Positions 32,289 through 45,478 are shown, counted from the stretch's first letter. The stretch is 64,000 nucleotides of DNA from Yponomeuta sedellus (GCA_934045075.1 OW203732.1:4691501-4755500); one strand, 5' to 3'. Notes: generated by a model from the sequence alone, not told the origin. Numbers and translations are program-made.

Positions 32289-35200
32289 GTACCAAGTGAT
32301 GCAGCTGTGCTGGCAGGGGAGCCCGGAGTCCCGGCCGACGGCCGCTCAAGTCCACTCCCTGCTCGAGCACCTTTACACGGCGCACCAGCGCTCCACCGAC
32401 CTCACGCAAGACGACGGATACGGCAGCAGCGACTTCGAGGACCGCTGGCAGCGTCTCAAACCCAACTCCATACCCAAGATAGACGAACATGTCGCCATAG
32501 TTCACGCGCCCTCCACTTCCACCGCCTCACACTTCACGGGCTCCGAAAGGGAGCTCGACACCTCTAACACCGTCCAAGATACCCTCAGCGTCGATATGGA
32601 TACGGCGGTCTCCAGATCCAGCAGTATCATGTCGGATAAAGATCCGCTCTCCGTACCGATGAAGAGCGAGAGCATGACCAATCTGCACGGCTCGCTGGAT
32701 GACGTCAGAAATATCTATCTCACGCACAACGAACACCCCCTGCTCGAGTGCCATCAGGCGAATTCGAGTTTTGACGACGCGAAGGAGAAGGAGCAGGATC
32801 GCTCGGACAGCTCCATGGACCCCTGGGTGAAGGACATCATAGCGGGGAGCCAGGACGACGTCAGCTACTTCAAGGACGTCAGCGATGTGATAAAGAATCT
32901 CGATAATATTTTGAACTCGGAGAAGACCTCCAGCTCCGAGTCGAGCCACCAGGCCAGTCCCTCTAGAGATAATTTAAGTTTAGACTGTAAGAAAGAGTTC
33001 ACCATGCAATCGAGCCTGGTCAAATCGCCTGGGATCAGTAACTTCCAGAATATTTTGGACGCAGGATTCGAGGATGAGAAGAACGAGCCTACGCCCGACG
33101 ATGACGGGGATCGGGAGACGCTCGGGACCCTCAGTCATTCCTTCGAGCGGCACAGTATAACCAATAGTCAGCAAACCTTGGCGAACCTCACTCCGGAGAC
33201 GCCGATCAAAGACATTTGTGATATTGAAAGTCAAATGGAGCCAGTCCAACCAACCGTGGGCATCTATCGTGATGTATTTGAGAACGTCAGTGAGATACCG
33301 CAAAAGCCTAAGGAAGCAGAGGACGCTAATGTAATAAGCAATGAAATGCGCAAGTTGGAGGAGTTATGTTTAGAATCTATGCCTAGGTTAAGTGAAAGGA
33401 AAGAACAATGCAAGGTAACCGAAAATTTGAAAATATCATGTGATAATTTTATTAAGAGCGAAAGAACTGATACTCGTGGCACTATTTCAACTAAGTCAGA
33501 TAATAGTGAGACGAAAACTAAAGATACAAACTTGGAGTCAACAGCACAAAAAGAAATTGTGGAAGAAGAAAGAAAACCAGAATCTGTTCCAGTACCAGAT
33601 GTTGAACAAAGAACTTCAGAGGAAGTTGTGAAAAACATAGAATTAGAAAGTACTGTAACGAGGAAGGAAACTACTTTAATAGCTAAGGAAATAACTGAAT
33701 CTTTAACTACACCCGTGTCTGAAGAGATCGTCACGAAAAATGCAGTAGCTGAGTCTTTCCTAAGTCCGCTAGTGGAACAAATAACACCAATAGAAATTAC
33801 AAACAGGCAAAGTGAAACAGAATCTACTGAAACAACAAATGAAATTGTTACTGAAACAAATTCTGGCGAAAATATAGAACCTGAATCATATAAAAAACCA
33901 TCAGTTCAACAAATCACTTCAGAAGAATATACAAAAAAAACAGATCATACACGAAGTGAAAAAGTAGCTGATTTCGTAGCTCAAGTGATAACCGTGGCTT
34001 CTAATACCTCTGAAGAATTGGTAAATGAAGATGTGACAACAGAATCATTTCCAACACCACCGGCCGATCAAACCGATCGATTCATAGATGAAAATGTACG
34101 AAAAGCAGTAGAGGAGGAACCAAAACGAGACAATATTATAGAAGAGACAAAATTGCCAATAAATCAAGAGGTCAAAAGAGAGATCTTGGCAAACGAGAAA
34201 AATATACCGGAAAAAGTTAAAAGCAGTATTGTTCTAGAACAAATTCCAGTAACTGAAGTTATAGCTGCGCATACTATTGAAAGCACTTTGCAACAAGTAA
34301 AGCTTCTTACAGAAGATACTGGTTTCGGTGAAAACGTTGAAACCAAAATTTTGACGGAATTTTCAATTCCAGAAGAAAAAGAAAATGTTAAGCAGTATTG
34401 TGGGGCAAATGAACATCAATTCGAGGTACAAGTCACAGTAGAAGCGTTCAACGAAAACATGCAAGCTCCACCCAAGAGCCTGTCTGACACAGAGCCTATA
34501 TCTGACATCATCGAAGTTTCCGATCTACCAGAAGAAACAAAAGACAAATCTTGCAGTGACAGTCTCGAGACAAACTCCTTAGATACTCAGTCCACTTTGC
34601 CAATGGAAAAGCCTGATGATAAAGTACAAAACATTGAAACGGAAACATTTAATCCACAGTCTTTGAACGAAATATGTACAAATATATTGGAAGAACAATC
34701 AAGAGTCAAAGATTTAAACGAATTTAAACTGCCTAAGGACGAAGCAGATATAGATGAAAGCACTGTTTACATGGATCTCATTAATAATACTAATAATAGT
34801 GCAAATACTAACCAAAACGATAGCATTGTTAAAGATTTCATCAAATCGTGCTTCGAACTGTCTAGCACTGAAAACAGCACAGAGTGCAATTTGGTGAATA
34901 ACGAATCGACGGTGTACATGGATCTCCCGAACGTAGTTAATGAAACCCACAACTTTTTGGTCTCTGAAAGGAGTCACATCAAGCCAGACTTAATCGAAGC
35001 CCAGTTCATAGATGTTACTTCTAGTACGCCCAAAGGAAGTGATGCGGATGACACCACCGATAAAACGTTACTACAGGGTTCTGTTATATTAGAAGACTTT
35101 TCAGAGAATAAAACTCCAGAACAAGCCACAGCTGTACTCAAGGAGCAGAAGTACGTACCCGATGCCCTAAGCCCGTTTGATTCCCCAACCAAAAGTCACC

Positions 35201-35973
35201 CCACAGACACTTACGATGAAAACAGTTCAGTAGTGCTGGGACCTTTTGAGAACTGCTCCATGGACCTCTTCAAGGGAATGAAATCGGGTTACGCCGAGAT
35301 CGATGTACCGAAAGAGGAGTTACTGGCGTTCTCCTCAAACTTCAGTGAGATAAACCTAGAAACGCCATCGCCTTTACGCGACCAGAACTTCCTAATCGAA
35401 GTGCCTGATGTCGAAATTAACGAGGATTTGAACTTCGATGACCTGAACGTCATTAGCGAACCGAAGTTTTCAGAGAGGACTGCATCCACCGAGCCGATAA
35501 CTCAAGACAACATAGACGGCGGTAACTCCGACTTAGACAAACCTAGAGGGTCGCCGGCGACGCCACCAAACTCGCCCGGCAATTTCCTAGCGTCGACATC
35601 GCAACAGAAGTACCTAGTGGACATCGATCTCAACCCTCCCATGGACATGGGACACCCGAGCCACGAGTCCGATTCGGGAGTGAGCTCCTTGCAAAAGGAG
35701 ATCGACTTGAATCAGATCGAGTTGCAGATTACTACCAAACTGGCCATGGCTGAGAACGAGAACAATTTGAATATCGAATACTCGGGTCCGTTGACCGTTG
35801 AGGGGTTGGTCACAGATGAAGCAGTGTCTCTAAGAGAATCTGATGCGATGCCAGAGTCGTACTTAGCGGGCAACGGGACGGTGTCGGACGAGCCTCGAGA
35901 GTCGTTCGTCCTTGATGCGGAGTGCATGGCAGCTTTGCGCAACGAGCTCGAACTGAAGCTACCTTTAGCACAG
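32289..35973 (+). CDS. Lmtk: LMTK-like pseudokinase, exon 9 (kinase end and giant acidic tail)
   Basis: A 3685-nt exon, residues 399-1627. It begins LYQVMQLCWQGSPESRPTAA, kinase subdomain XI with its Arg (Arg414). About 1200 residues of Ser/Thr/Glu-rich, low-complexity, probably disordered tail follow. Visible motifs are IYLTHNEHPLL, a duplicated STVYMDL (tyrosine codons at 34768 and 34915) and DSGVSS (35671-35688). The long unbroken frame and in-phase ends support it strongly. Confidence 0.9.
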
Positions 35974-36494
35974 GTGAATATTACCTTACTTTTATATTTC
36001 ATTAAAAACATCACACTACTGAGTACACATCTTAGAGATGAAGAAACGTATGGTTTTAACACCATGTTTGTTCCCGAATGACCGTTAAGCTAATGTTTAT
36101 TAATTTTCATATGGAAATGGCGTGTAAACTTCGCGCTAATGAGCAAATGTAGCCTGGCAGACTTAACATTGTTAAGAGAGTTTAGAATATTGTGGAAATT
36201 TAGATATTTAATACTATTCTTATAAAATAAAAACGGCAAAGTGGTGAGAGACTTTGCCGCTGTCTGTCTGCTTTCCCGGTGACGTATAACCTGGGTATCT
36301 TCGAAACTAGAGTCGGCCGTAATTTAACAGGTAAGCACGTAACATCTTAGACCCCGTCTTCGCTTACCATCAGGCGTGACCGAGGTCATAATATTTCAAC
36401 ATGTCTTACTAAAAAAAAGTATTTCACAATACCTTGTCGGTTGAAACGAATAGTGTCTGTAGGAACTTACTTTTAACTGTCGACGTGTTCGCAG

Positions 36495-36630
36495 GTGGCA
36501 TCGATAGAGCCGAGTGAGGACCTCCCGGCTTGGTCGGCGCCTGAGCTGATCGTCAACTACCCGGGAGCCCTGAGCCCCATCATGGAGGAGACCGGCCACC
36601 AGCTCTCAGCCTACGAAAACGACCGGATAT
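36495..36630 (+). CDS. Lmtk: LMTK-like pseudokinase, exon 10
   Basis: Residues 1628 to the first base of 1673. It encodes VASIEPSEDLPAWSAPELIV and onwards to AYENDRI. Acceptor TTCGCAG, donor GTAAGT, phase 0 in and 1 out. No domain is recognised. Confidence 0.82.
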
Positions 36631-36756
36631 GTAAGTCACTGCCATGCTTAGGCCGTCCCTCAGAGAAAAAGTATGGGTTTTATTACCACGCCTGCCCACC
36701 GCGGATTGGGAATTTCAAGCGCGGAGGTAAATGAACACCTCAAATGGTACTCAGAA

Positions 36757-37067
36757 GCGCTCGTCCTAGTCGAACCGAGTGATTGGAATCAATCCCTTTA
36801 GTTAAGCAACAACAGGCGCGGTCTTTAGTGGCATTTATCCGAGCGCCTCCGTGCTTTCCAAGGCACGTTAAGCCATTGGTGCCGGCTCTCATGTAATGGC
36901 AGTCATTAAGTCATGTCGGCGTGAAACCTCTGAGAGTAAGGCCCGCCACCGTCTTACAATCCTCCAACAACCCGGACTTGGCCCCTGTGGTGGAGTATAG
37001 CCTAACCTTTCTGCGATGCAGGAAGAGACCTGTGGCCTTACAGTGGGGACATAACCCTTGTCGATAT
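36757..37067 (-). mobile_element. Interspersed repeat family C copy
   Basis: Reverse-orientation copy in LMTK intron 10, diverged and slightly deleted. It has GAGTGATTGGAATCAATCCC, TAAGGCCCGCCACCGTCTTA and CTGCGATGCAGGAAGAGACC. tRNA-like fragments follow at about 37140-37250. Confidence 0.7.
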
Positions 37068-37517
37068 CGATATTTAAAACTAAGCCCCACCTATCCCACT
37101 GCGGTAGGGTACAGCCTGTTGGATTTGTCTGGACTTAGGAACAAAACATCAGAGGTCGTGGGTTCGATTCCCGCGGTGCCGTACTTTGATTTGACTGCTT
37201 CGCCTGTCTAGCGGTTAACGCGCTTGACCGCCAAAACAGAGGTCGTGGGACGTTGTGCGATTTTCACAAGAGGCCGCCATACTTGATTTTTAATAAGTGG
37301 GCACAGTCTGAATGTAATTCTATGTTTGTGAAGTCACTGTTTGATTTCGATAGAATACCCTAATTTGGGACCAGTATAAATGATTGTGTTGTGTGTAAAT
37401 TATTTTTTATTTGTACAATTTTGTTTTATTTGCTTAATCACCATAGAACAGGCTACCCTAGCTTGTAGCCGACGAGTGATTGTGTTCTGCGGATGTAACG
37501 TATGATCTAACTTCCAG

Positions 37518-37716
37518 GGAACGCGTCGAACCGCACGGACTCATCCGAGAGCTACCTCGAGCCGTGTAACAACTCGACCGATGAAGTCACCGAGCTGCCT
37601 ACCACGGGCCAACAGACCGGACCCCACGAGCACTCTACCTACACTGTACTTACCGACGGAGATCACGTGGATAACAACACGTATACAATTCAGAGGGATC
37701 ACACCACGAGTCGCGA
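37518..37716 (+). CDS. Lmtk: LMTK-like pseudokinase, exon 11
   Basis: Completes Trp1673 and runs to the first two bases of codon 1739. It encodes a polar segment (NASNRTDSSESYLEPCNNST through GDHVDNNTYTIQRDHTTSR). Acceptor CTTCCAG, donor GTATGT, phase 1 in and 2 out. Confidence 0.8.
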
Positions 37717-38403
37717 GTATGTATAATTATGTTAGTCGCTAGTGTATAATTAGGCAGTCTATAAACATCCTAATCTTCTTAGCGTGTCGATGGCGAGCCA
37801 TCGTGGTGAAAGGATTTGCCAATCAGCGTAAGGGACTCGCTGATTGTTGCTCAGGGTGCGTCAGACGTAGGTAGGGCTCAGTGAGTATGTCCGGGAGGCT
37901 ACTTTCATGGACCCTAATGAAGTGTACGAGCCTTCTCTCAAAGAGAAAGAAAGTGTATGGGAGAGTCCACCAGAGCGCTGAGGCAGGTGAAAACACTTAA
38001 TAGTTGAGGAAAATGCGAGTGGAAATGAAGATAGAGTTTATTGGATATCAAGCTTATGATGACATGATGAAGCCAAGAAGACGGATGACTTAAGTCTATA
38101 AAATAATTTTGAAATACAAAACAGTGACAGTTCTTATTATAAAATAAGTAAACACGAAGGTTTAACAAAAACTTCAGGCACTCACATTTCTTCAGTGTTT
38201 TGCTTAACTTAGCAGGTGGTTTTGCCTCAAAAGATCCTTAACTTAAAAAATAAAGTCAAACATGCTAAGAAATTAATAGTTAAGCTTGTTCATCGTTACT
38301 ATGAACATTGGTTCTTAGTAACGACTATCAGTTCTCCAAACCCTTATCAGGCGTAAAGTTTACGTTCGAAGTTCGTTCATTTAAAGTTCGTTTTCCTTCG
38401 CAG

Positions 38404-40799
38404 TCTCACAATGAGCGCTGACAGTCTGAACGGTAGTCCAGCAAGGAAAATCGCTGCCGACGACGCCAAATCCCCGATTAACGACCGCACTTTCACCAAG
38501 GAGGACGAAAAAGAATCCTGCGCAAGAATCTCACAGGAGTCGCCCTTTCTCATGAGCCCGACCACCGACACGTCAGCGCCGGAACACTCCGACGTCACGG
38601 GCATATCAACCTTATCGAAGACCACTGTACCAACAGACGCCAAAGCTTCTAAACCTTCAGAATCACAGAACCTGTCCAAAGCCACGAGCATCGATTCTTG
38701 GTGCTCCAACGATACCCTTTTCAACGTAGAGGATAATTTTGATGATCTAGCTCTGGATGCGGATGTCCCTTTAGAATTTGAGGGTGAACACGAAGAGCAC
38801 AGCGAAAGCAGTGACACGCTAACTCATAACGAGGACGAAAAGGAAAACAGCCATTGCTCCACATACATCGTCCACGATAGCAAGTCTGATGCCTGCGAGA
38901 CTTTCTCGCCCGATTCTATCACGGCTCACTGCACCTACACTAAAATAAAATCTGAAACCACTGATAAAGAATCCCCCGTGGCTGTCACTAAATCGGACGT
39001 CAACGATAGTTCGACTAAAAATACACAAACGAGAGATCTAGCGTACGGAACGTTGGTCTCGGGCGTAGCTACCTATTCGAATTGCACTACGGAACTCTTG
39101 TCGGGGACAGATAACTTGTGGAAAATGCCTCAGCCGGAGTTGGTCAGGCGATCGCCCATAGGTGAGGACTTGATTACCGTAACGCCCCCTAAGATGGCGG
39201 AGAGAAAAGAAACGGTCGAGCCCAGTCCACAGCTAGTACAAGAACGCAGTTTTAAGAAAATGGACAGCGTCGAAATCACGTGTTTAGATGACAACGTTAC
39301 CGGGGTCATCGATGAATCGAGAACATCAGAGACGTCACCGCCGATAGCGTCAGTAACAAACGATAGTCCCGGTTATCACATGAGGAACATGGCTTATTCA
39401 ATCCAAAGCACCCCTCTGGTTGAAATCCCTCAAGAGGAGAACACTGAAGCCATACCTATGCAATTACCTAATAGTACCAACACCAACCCAAACTTCACTC
39501 TGCCGAGGCATTTGCCAAACTTTCAAAGCTTTTCCAACTCTGCAGAGTTGAGGCCGCAAGATATGTCGCCGCGCGATATTTCGGCAAACCAAGACACGGC
39601 TTTGCTATTGGAAGGTGAAACCAACACGTTTAACAAGAGCAGTACCGCAAGGGACGACAGAACGCCAACTTACTCCGATTTCGAAGACTCCGCCATGTAT
39701 CGCGCACAAGATGTCCCGAGCAAACCGCCGAGGTCTGCGAACAGCACTGAGGAATTTCAGGTTTTTGAAAACTCCATTAGGAACAGACCTCAGGACTTAT
39801 CTACTGTTGATAATACAAGTTCCCTGCTCCTGAGGAGCGAAGGTAAGTCCAGCGAGTTTCCCGGCAGTTTGACTTACTTAGATATGGATCAGACGAGTCA
39901 AAACACGAACGAACAAACGACATCATTCGCTGGTCGCAGCGCAGGCAATCCTCCTTTTGTTGGCACTCATATCTCTTCAAACAACACCGCAGCAAGTTTT
40001 CTCATTCCACAAATATTAGAAACAAATGCAGATGAGGATGATAACGAACAACCACACTCGATCATCATTACGGAAACCAGTCCCAATAGTATGTCAAAAG
40101 TCAGTGGCAACGCCACATACGATTCGCACACAGAGACTGCACTTAGACTCAACCATACCTACGATTCACACGAAAAACAAAACGGAGAAAATACTAGCGA
40201 ACTACGGCAAAACGAACCTGAGGTTCTTAAAGTGAACGGTGATAAAATGAATGAGGTCAAGAGTCCAACAATACAGGAACTGACTGACGCCGCTACTAAA
40301 ATGAGCCCCACGTCGCCCGTTGAATTTAGAATCACCGTCATAGAAAGTGTACTAGAAAGTACTGATCCCCCAAACGGATTCCGAGAAACTAAACCGGAGA
40401 ATGGCTCCGGCGACGCTAGCAAACTCCTACAGTGCAACGGGGATGAAGCTAACTACGCCACAGTCAACTTTATAAACGAATCGTTTGAAGAACTCGTCGA
40501 GAGCAATGTGGACGGTCACGACTCCGGCCACTGCAAGCCAAAAGTAGATCAACAATCCAGTCAGAAACTTACTGAAGGTCTTACTGTCATACAGAACCTA
40601 GACGTTAATCCAGAAACGAATGACAGTTCCGTCGAACACGCTACACTTAATGGCGAAGACCCGAAAGCACTTGAAAATGGCGGCTCTGGCGATGAAGAAA
40701 GGAAGCTGACGCTGTTGACCCAAGACTTCCTACAGAACGAGAAAAAGTCCTATCAGCTGGATTCCTATCTTCCACTGCTAAGCGACATCAGATTTACCG
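38404..40799 (+). CDS. Lmtk: LMTK-like pseudokinase, exon 12 (second large tail exon)
   Basis: A 2396-nt exon, residues 1739 to the first base of 2538. It encodes a long polar, Ser/Asn/Glu-rich tail with no recognised folded domain, ending near KSYQLDSYLPLLSDIRFT. Acceptor CTTCGCAG, donor GTAAGT. The neighbouring phases (2 in, 1 out) agree. Confidence 0.88.
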
Positions 40800-41322
40800 G
40801 TAAGTTCAGTTATAATTTATTTCTGACATACCTCTTGCATCCACTCCTCTTCGCAATAGCAACGTTCACACAGATATGTTTATTCGCCGTGCAACGATTT
40901 GCATGCCGTGCCTTCGTGTTGGAATTTCCAACATGAGTACACGTGCAAAATGTGATCGCGCAACCAAAATCTTTCACATGACATACCATAAATATAACGA
41001 CGAACAACAGTCAGTCCGGCCGTCCCCAGGCATACGATCTACCTGGCAGGAAATTTCCTTTTATAGTTGAAGACCCACTCTTATACAGGTCTCACAATAT
41101 GAACACAGTTTATTTAAGTTATAAAAAATAATTATTACCCCCTCCCTCTCCCGTATTTATCTATTGCCTTTCCTTTGGGTTACTGCATACATGTATTGGG
41201 AATCTGTATTATGGCCCATCAATTCTCAGGGGCCAAGCCATCTTGAAAATGGGATTGCCAGTAATTAATCACGTCACACAATGCCAAGCTGATAAACCAC
41301 AAACTCCGTTGTATCCTTGTAG

Positions 41323-41498
41323 GCCCGACGTCGGAGATAATGAGTACATCGTTCAGCCAAGAGTCGCCGACGGAGCCCGAAGCGCCAACGTCAGAGCCGA
41401 AGTCCAACGGTGCAGCCGCTGACATTCTCAAAGAGTGGGACAGTGATAGTGACGACTCGCAGGATAGCGATCCCTCCAGCGGCGAGTTCATTTGGAAG
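41323..41498 (+). CDS. Lmtk: LMTK-like pseudokinase, exon 13 (acidic Ser/Asp cluster)
   Basis: Completes Gly2538 and ends at Lys2596. It contains WDSDSDDSQDSDPSSGEFIW, a dense run of potential acidophilic-kinase sites. Acceptor TTGTAG, donor GTACGT, phase 1 in and 0 out. Confidence 0.83.
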
Positions 41499-43224
41499 GT
41501 ACGTTTGGGGACTTATTTGGAGGGGGACTTAGCTTTGACAGTCAAGTATACGCGCTGACTTCTGGTATAAAGGCTCAGCGGAGGTTGTTTTATTGGTTTA
41601 CCGTGTCAGAGCATTCGGGCGCACCAACTTGCCGAAGCTAATTGATGTTAACCAAGTTTTCAGAGCCTAAATAAGAAAATACTTACCCCATGTTCTGTGT
41701 GATTGACATGTCTAATTAGTGTTTTTATGTTTATGTATGTACTACAAAGAATTGCTTACGTAAATATATATGTGTGTGTGTGTGTCCCGCTTGATAAACA
41801 TTAATTGTACTGTTACCTAACAAACATTATTAATAATTACCTACAGCCGAGTGAGAAAACATTGTTACCCACTTAGTTTTTTGGCAGTGATTTGGAAGAT
41901 CGAATTTCAAATTGGATAAGAATAAGTTTGGTATTCCAATCAATCACTCAAAAAACTTGTTGGGTTGTTCTAAGTTCACTCGGTTTGCTCTATTATGTGT
42001 AACAAAAATAGGTAACGATATTTCCTGGGTTAATTTGTATCTGAACGGGATCTCCTTTACAAATTATCAATTAAGTCTAACTTTGGTTTGTTTTTTTTAT
42101 TTCGATTGTTTTGTTGTGCTAACGCTACTTTTCTTACTAGAACTGAAATTGCTAATGCAGGAAGATCGATAACACTTCCAAGATTCAGTACCTAAAACAA
42201 ATTTTCATTCATTCTGATAAGCGAAATAGCGTTGGTATAACAAACAATCGATATTATCAAAATACATTTATGAATGAGATCCTTGTCACATACCATTTGC
42301 CCCCAGAATATATCGTCACATTTTTTTTTGACTTTACATAATTATGAAAACCTGTTTTTGATGTGTTCAAGAATTCGTTACATAAACTCTCGCTTTTATC
42401 CCGAAGAGATAGGCAGAGACCAGAGTTTTCCACTTCCCACAATCCTTACAAACCCCTGTTACTTCATTAGCATTGATTAAAATTCGTTACTGTCAAATAA
42501 TGTTTCTGGAGACAAGTACCTATTATGGTGAATCGACTTGAAATCAACGGACGAATTCTTGAACACCCCACTATAATGCTTTCGGTTTTCGATATCTATA
42601 CTAAGGAAAAAGCCCAATGCGACGCACCAAATAACCCTTTATCTACCTATATAACACTGGTTCTTAACTGATGGCCCGGAAGGCATTCGATATGGTCCGA
42701 AACCAGTTTAGGTGATCTGCTCTGCTCCCTAAAAGCTATAACCTGTGTTATAACGTAATTATCATTAAGCAGCAGAAAAAGGAAACAATAAAAAATAATA
42801 TCGTGCAATAAAATTAGGATCTTGTTCGCGTGTGCGCTTTTTATTATGTGTGTGTGTGTGTTTGTACGTGCGAGCGCGCGTGCGCTGTGACAAATGTGAT
42901 TCCCAAAAACCCAGTGACTTGTCATGGTTATCGCTCGCACTATCACTCACCGATTGGTCCGTTCACTATCACTCAGTGATAGTGCATTTCCGCGAAAAAT
43001 AACCCTAGATACGCCAATGCGTGCGGCGCCCTGTGTACTCTCCACTTCCGAACAATGAAGTTATCAGTATCTCGCGCAGTTTCCTCATCTTCTGTGGCGT
43101 GCGGGTGCGGTGTATCAAGTCCTAAGTATAGTAAATCGAGGCTTCCTGTCCCTAAACCGTAGCGATAAGGTGTCGGTGTCGCATGCGCCGGTGACTGTTG
43201 TCAATAACGTTGTGTGCCGCTTAG
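41499..43224 (+). other. LMTK intron 13
   Basis: A 1.7-kb AT-rich intron. It has a short TG run at about 41768-41783, another TG-rich stretch near 42848-42860, and CACTATCACTCA repeats with a TCACTCAGTGA palindrome near 42935-42985. No gene is seen. Confidence 0.55.
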
Positions 43225-43275
43225 GACGGTGACGGCCGCGAGACCGCTGTAGTGTCCCAGACCTTGTTTGACCAT
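43225..43275 (+). CDS. Lmtk: LMTK-like pseudokinase, exon 14 (17-codon microexon)
   Basis: Encodes DGDGRETAVVSQTLFDH, residues 2597-2613. The 51-nt exon is phase 0 on both sides (acceptor GCTTAG, donor GTAAGT), so it could be skipped without a frame change. Support comes from splice sites, phase and content only. Confidence 0.65.
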
Positions 43276-44673
43276 GTAAGTGTTTATCTATTGTACGTAT
43301 TCACATACATCCCTGCTTTATATTATTCTCATGCTTGTTAGTCGAGTTCACACTGCCCCTCATTTACAGCGTAATGTAAAGAGGGAGTTCTTGAGTTAAA
43401 AAAAATATTGGTAGGTTTTGCTTTCCGGTTTTTAACGTATATGTGCTTAAATTAGTTTCAAGTATATAATTTAGTGACTATGTACTCGAGAGCTATATGG
43501 TAACTTCTCCACGATATGGAATCGTCTGATTTTAACCTGTTAACTGCAAAATGCATACGTATTTTTACACTTTGGAACCGTCAAAATAGGGAACTCAAGT
43601 CGTTGGGCAACGTACGTACAGTAGAGTACGTTATTTGTATGTACGTATGTTACGAAATACGCCATCTAGTTTACATTGCAGAAAGCTAAAAGAACTGGCA
43701 CGTTAGAACTCTCTCTTTGCTTTCTCTGTATTGAAATGAAATCGAAATAAGATCCCCAGTGTGCACATAGCAACTGCACTGTTTGAAAATCGGCATGATA
43801 AAGAATGCAGCAGCCACTTCTAAAGGCGCCCTTTAGAAATGGTTGGTGCATTCTTTATCAATTCTTTTTCAACAGAAAAGTCCTGTTAGTTTTATACTCA
43901 TTACAACCCTGAAAACACGAAAAGCAGTACTTATATAAAACTTTTGGCTTTCTGGTCATGTATGGAAAATCAATCGCAAAAATTGGTATTGTCGAGTCAT
44001 AAAAAAATCAGGACTATTCTTTTGCCAACCTCCATTTATTATTATTACTATTTACATTTTAGACTAATGAATTGCATCCCTCATCGCCTGCAGCTTTTTA
44101 TTACGCAGTGAAACTTATGCGCCCTGGACTAATCATTTTAAACATACAAAAATAATACGCCTTAAACTAACTGCTATTTCATCACATTGTACGACAACTA
44201 AATAACTTTTATCACGTTCATTGATATTATCTTAACACATGTTTTGGTGCTCCAGTTCTTTGGCTTCATGTCGATAGCTTTCCCCCGCGAGTGTCTTCAT
44301 TCTGTCTCAGTCTAGTATATTAATAGAGGCATGCAGATTCGTTAAGCTTAAAACTAACCAAGCCTGCAAAACAGTTCAGAATTAAAAACTTATCAAGAAC
44401 CAGATTACTTCAAGTTATTCAAAAACTATTTGCCTCAACATTGACCCCCACGGTCTATGAGCCTATCAGCGAGAGAATGGGAGGTTCTGTGCGTCAATTC
44501 AAATAACTTGTACGCACTGACAAGTAATAAAATATCTAAGAGACTGTGCGGGAACAAAGTCTTCATGGATTCTGCCACATATACCTCGGTACTCCTCTTT
44601 CGCACTTCCTCGTCCTTCAGACCAAAGAACTCAAGCGCCTCCCGTCCGTCCCGCCTAACCCTCTCACTCTCAG
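43276..44673 (+). other. LMTK intron 14
   Basis: A 1.4-kb AT-rich intron. A GAATGCAGCAGCCACTTCTAAAGG/CCTTTAGAAATGG-type partial inverted repeat lies near 43800-43860. No gene is seen. Confidence 0.5.
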
Positions 44674-44883
44674 CAACGCGGCGGCGGCGGCGGCGCGCCC
44701 GCGGACGGCGCGGGGCCGGCCGGCGCGCGCGGCTCGTCCTCGGCCGACTCGGCCTCCGGCTCCGGCTCGGGCTCTGGCTCCGAGGGCGACGAGGTGGAGT
44801 TCGTCCCCTCGTCGTGGGACTGCCGCGCTGCCCCCGCCAAGTCCTCGCTGAGGAGTCTGGAGCAGGCGCAGCCACTTAGCACC
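44674..44883 (+). CDS. Lmtk: LMTK-like pseudokinase, exon 15 (Gly/Ser linker)
   Basis: Residues 2614-2683. It starts QRGGGGGAPADGAGPAGARG, has a SGSGSGSGSEGDEVEF stretch and ends SLRSLEQAQPLST. Very GC-rich, with a GGC repeat at its start that is prone to length change. Acceptor CTCTCAG, donor GTGAGT, phase 0 at both ends. Confidence 0.8.
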
Positions 44884-45354
44884 GTGAGTCTTGTGGTTCA
44901 ACTGTGTTCGAAATTCAGTCCCGAGTCTGGAATCACGAAGCGTGCCGACCCTAATTTTGTAACGCATAAGGATGTCTTGAATGGTGTAAACTCCACACTC
45001 TTATCGCAATGGCCTAAGCGGTCTTGGTTACGGGAGAGAACCAAGCTAGTAGGTTTCACTTCAAACTCGGTGCCGTTCCGCCGCAATGGTTTATTTTTCC
45101 AAATTAGTCGATTTTATGGGGATCTCTCAGGCACATTCAATTATTAACCCACCACATTCTTATGCCGCCGGCAAATTGTTGATGTCCCACGCCTACGCTG
45201 TGTTTGCAGATTCGGGGTCCCAAATTGTCTAGCTGATATTGTAGACTGTCCTAATTCGGTATTCCATACACGCTTGTTTAAAACAAGCATGTTTGGAATA
45301 CCTTCCATCGAATCCTTTTCATCAGTTATCTGATGTGCTTACTGTATTTTCCAG

Positions 45355-45478
45355 GAGAGCAAGAAACGCGTGGTGTTCAAGCGTCAGAAGTACCATTGCG
45401 TTTACGAATACCCGAGAGAGGTCGCCGCCGAGTGTGACACGTCTCCAGCGCGCCTTCCCGACTACTCCACCTATGCTG
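45355..45478 (+). CDS. Lmtk: LMTK-like pseudokinase, exon 16 (RVxF phosphatase-docking motif)
   Basis: Residues 2684 to the first base of 2725. It opens ESKKRVVFKRQKYHCVYEYP. RVVF (2688-2691) fits the RVxF consensus for docking protein phosphatase 1, and vertebrate LMTKs are known to bind PP1 through such a motif in their tail. The aromatic-rich stretch after it is also LMTK-like. Acceptor TTTCCAG, donor GTATGT. Confidence 0.85.

Noticed and set aside
32527..32949. 140-codon minus-strand ORF opposite exon 9
   Set aside because: Shadow of the coding strand. No independent evidence.
44435..44967. Arg/Ala/Pro-rich ORFs in several frames around 44.7 kb
   Set aside because: Products of the GGC-rich LMTK exon 15 read in wrong frames.
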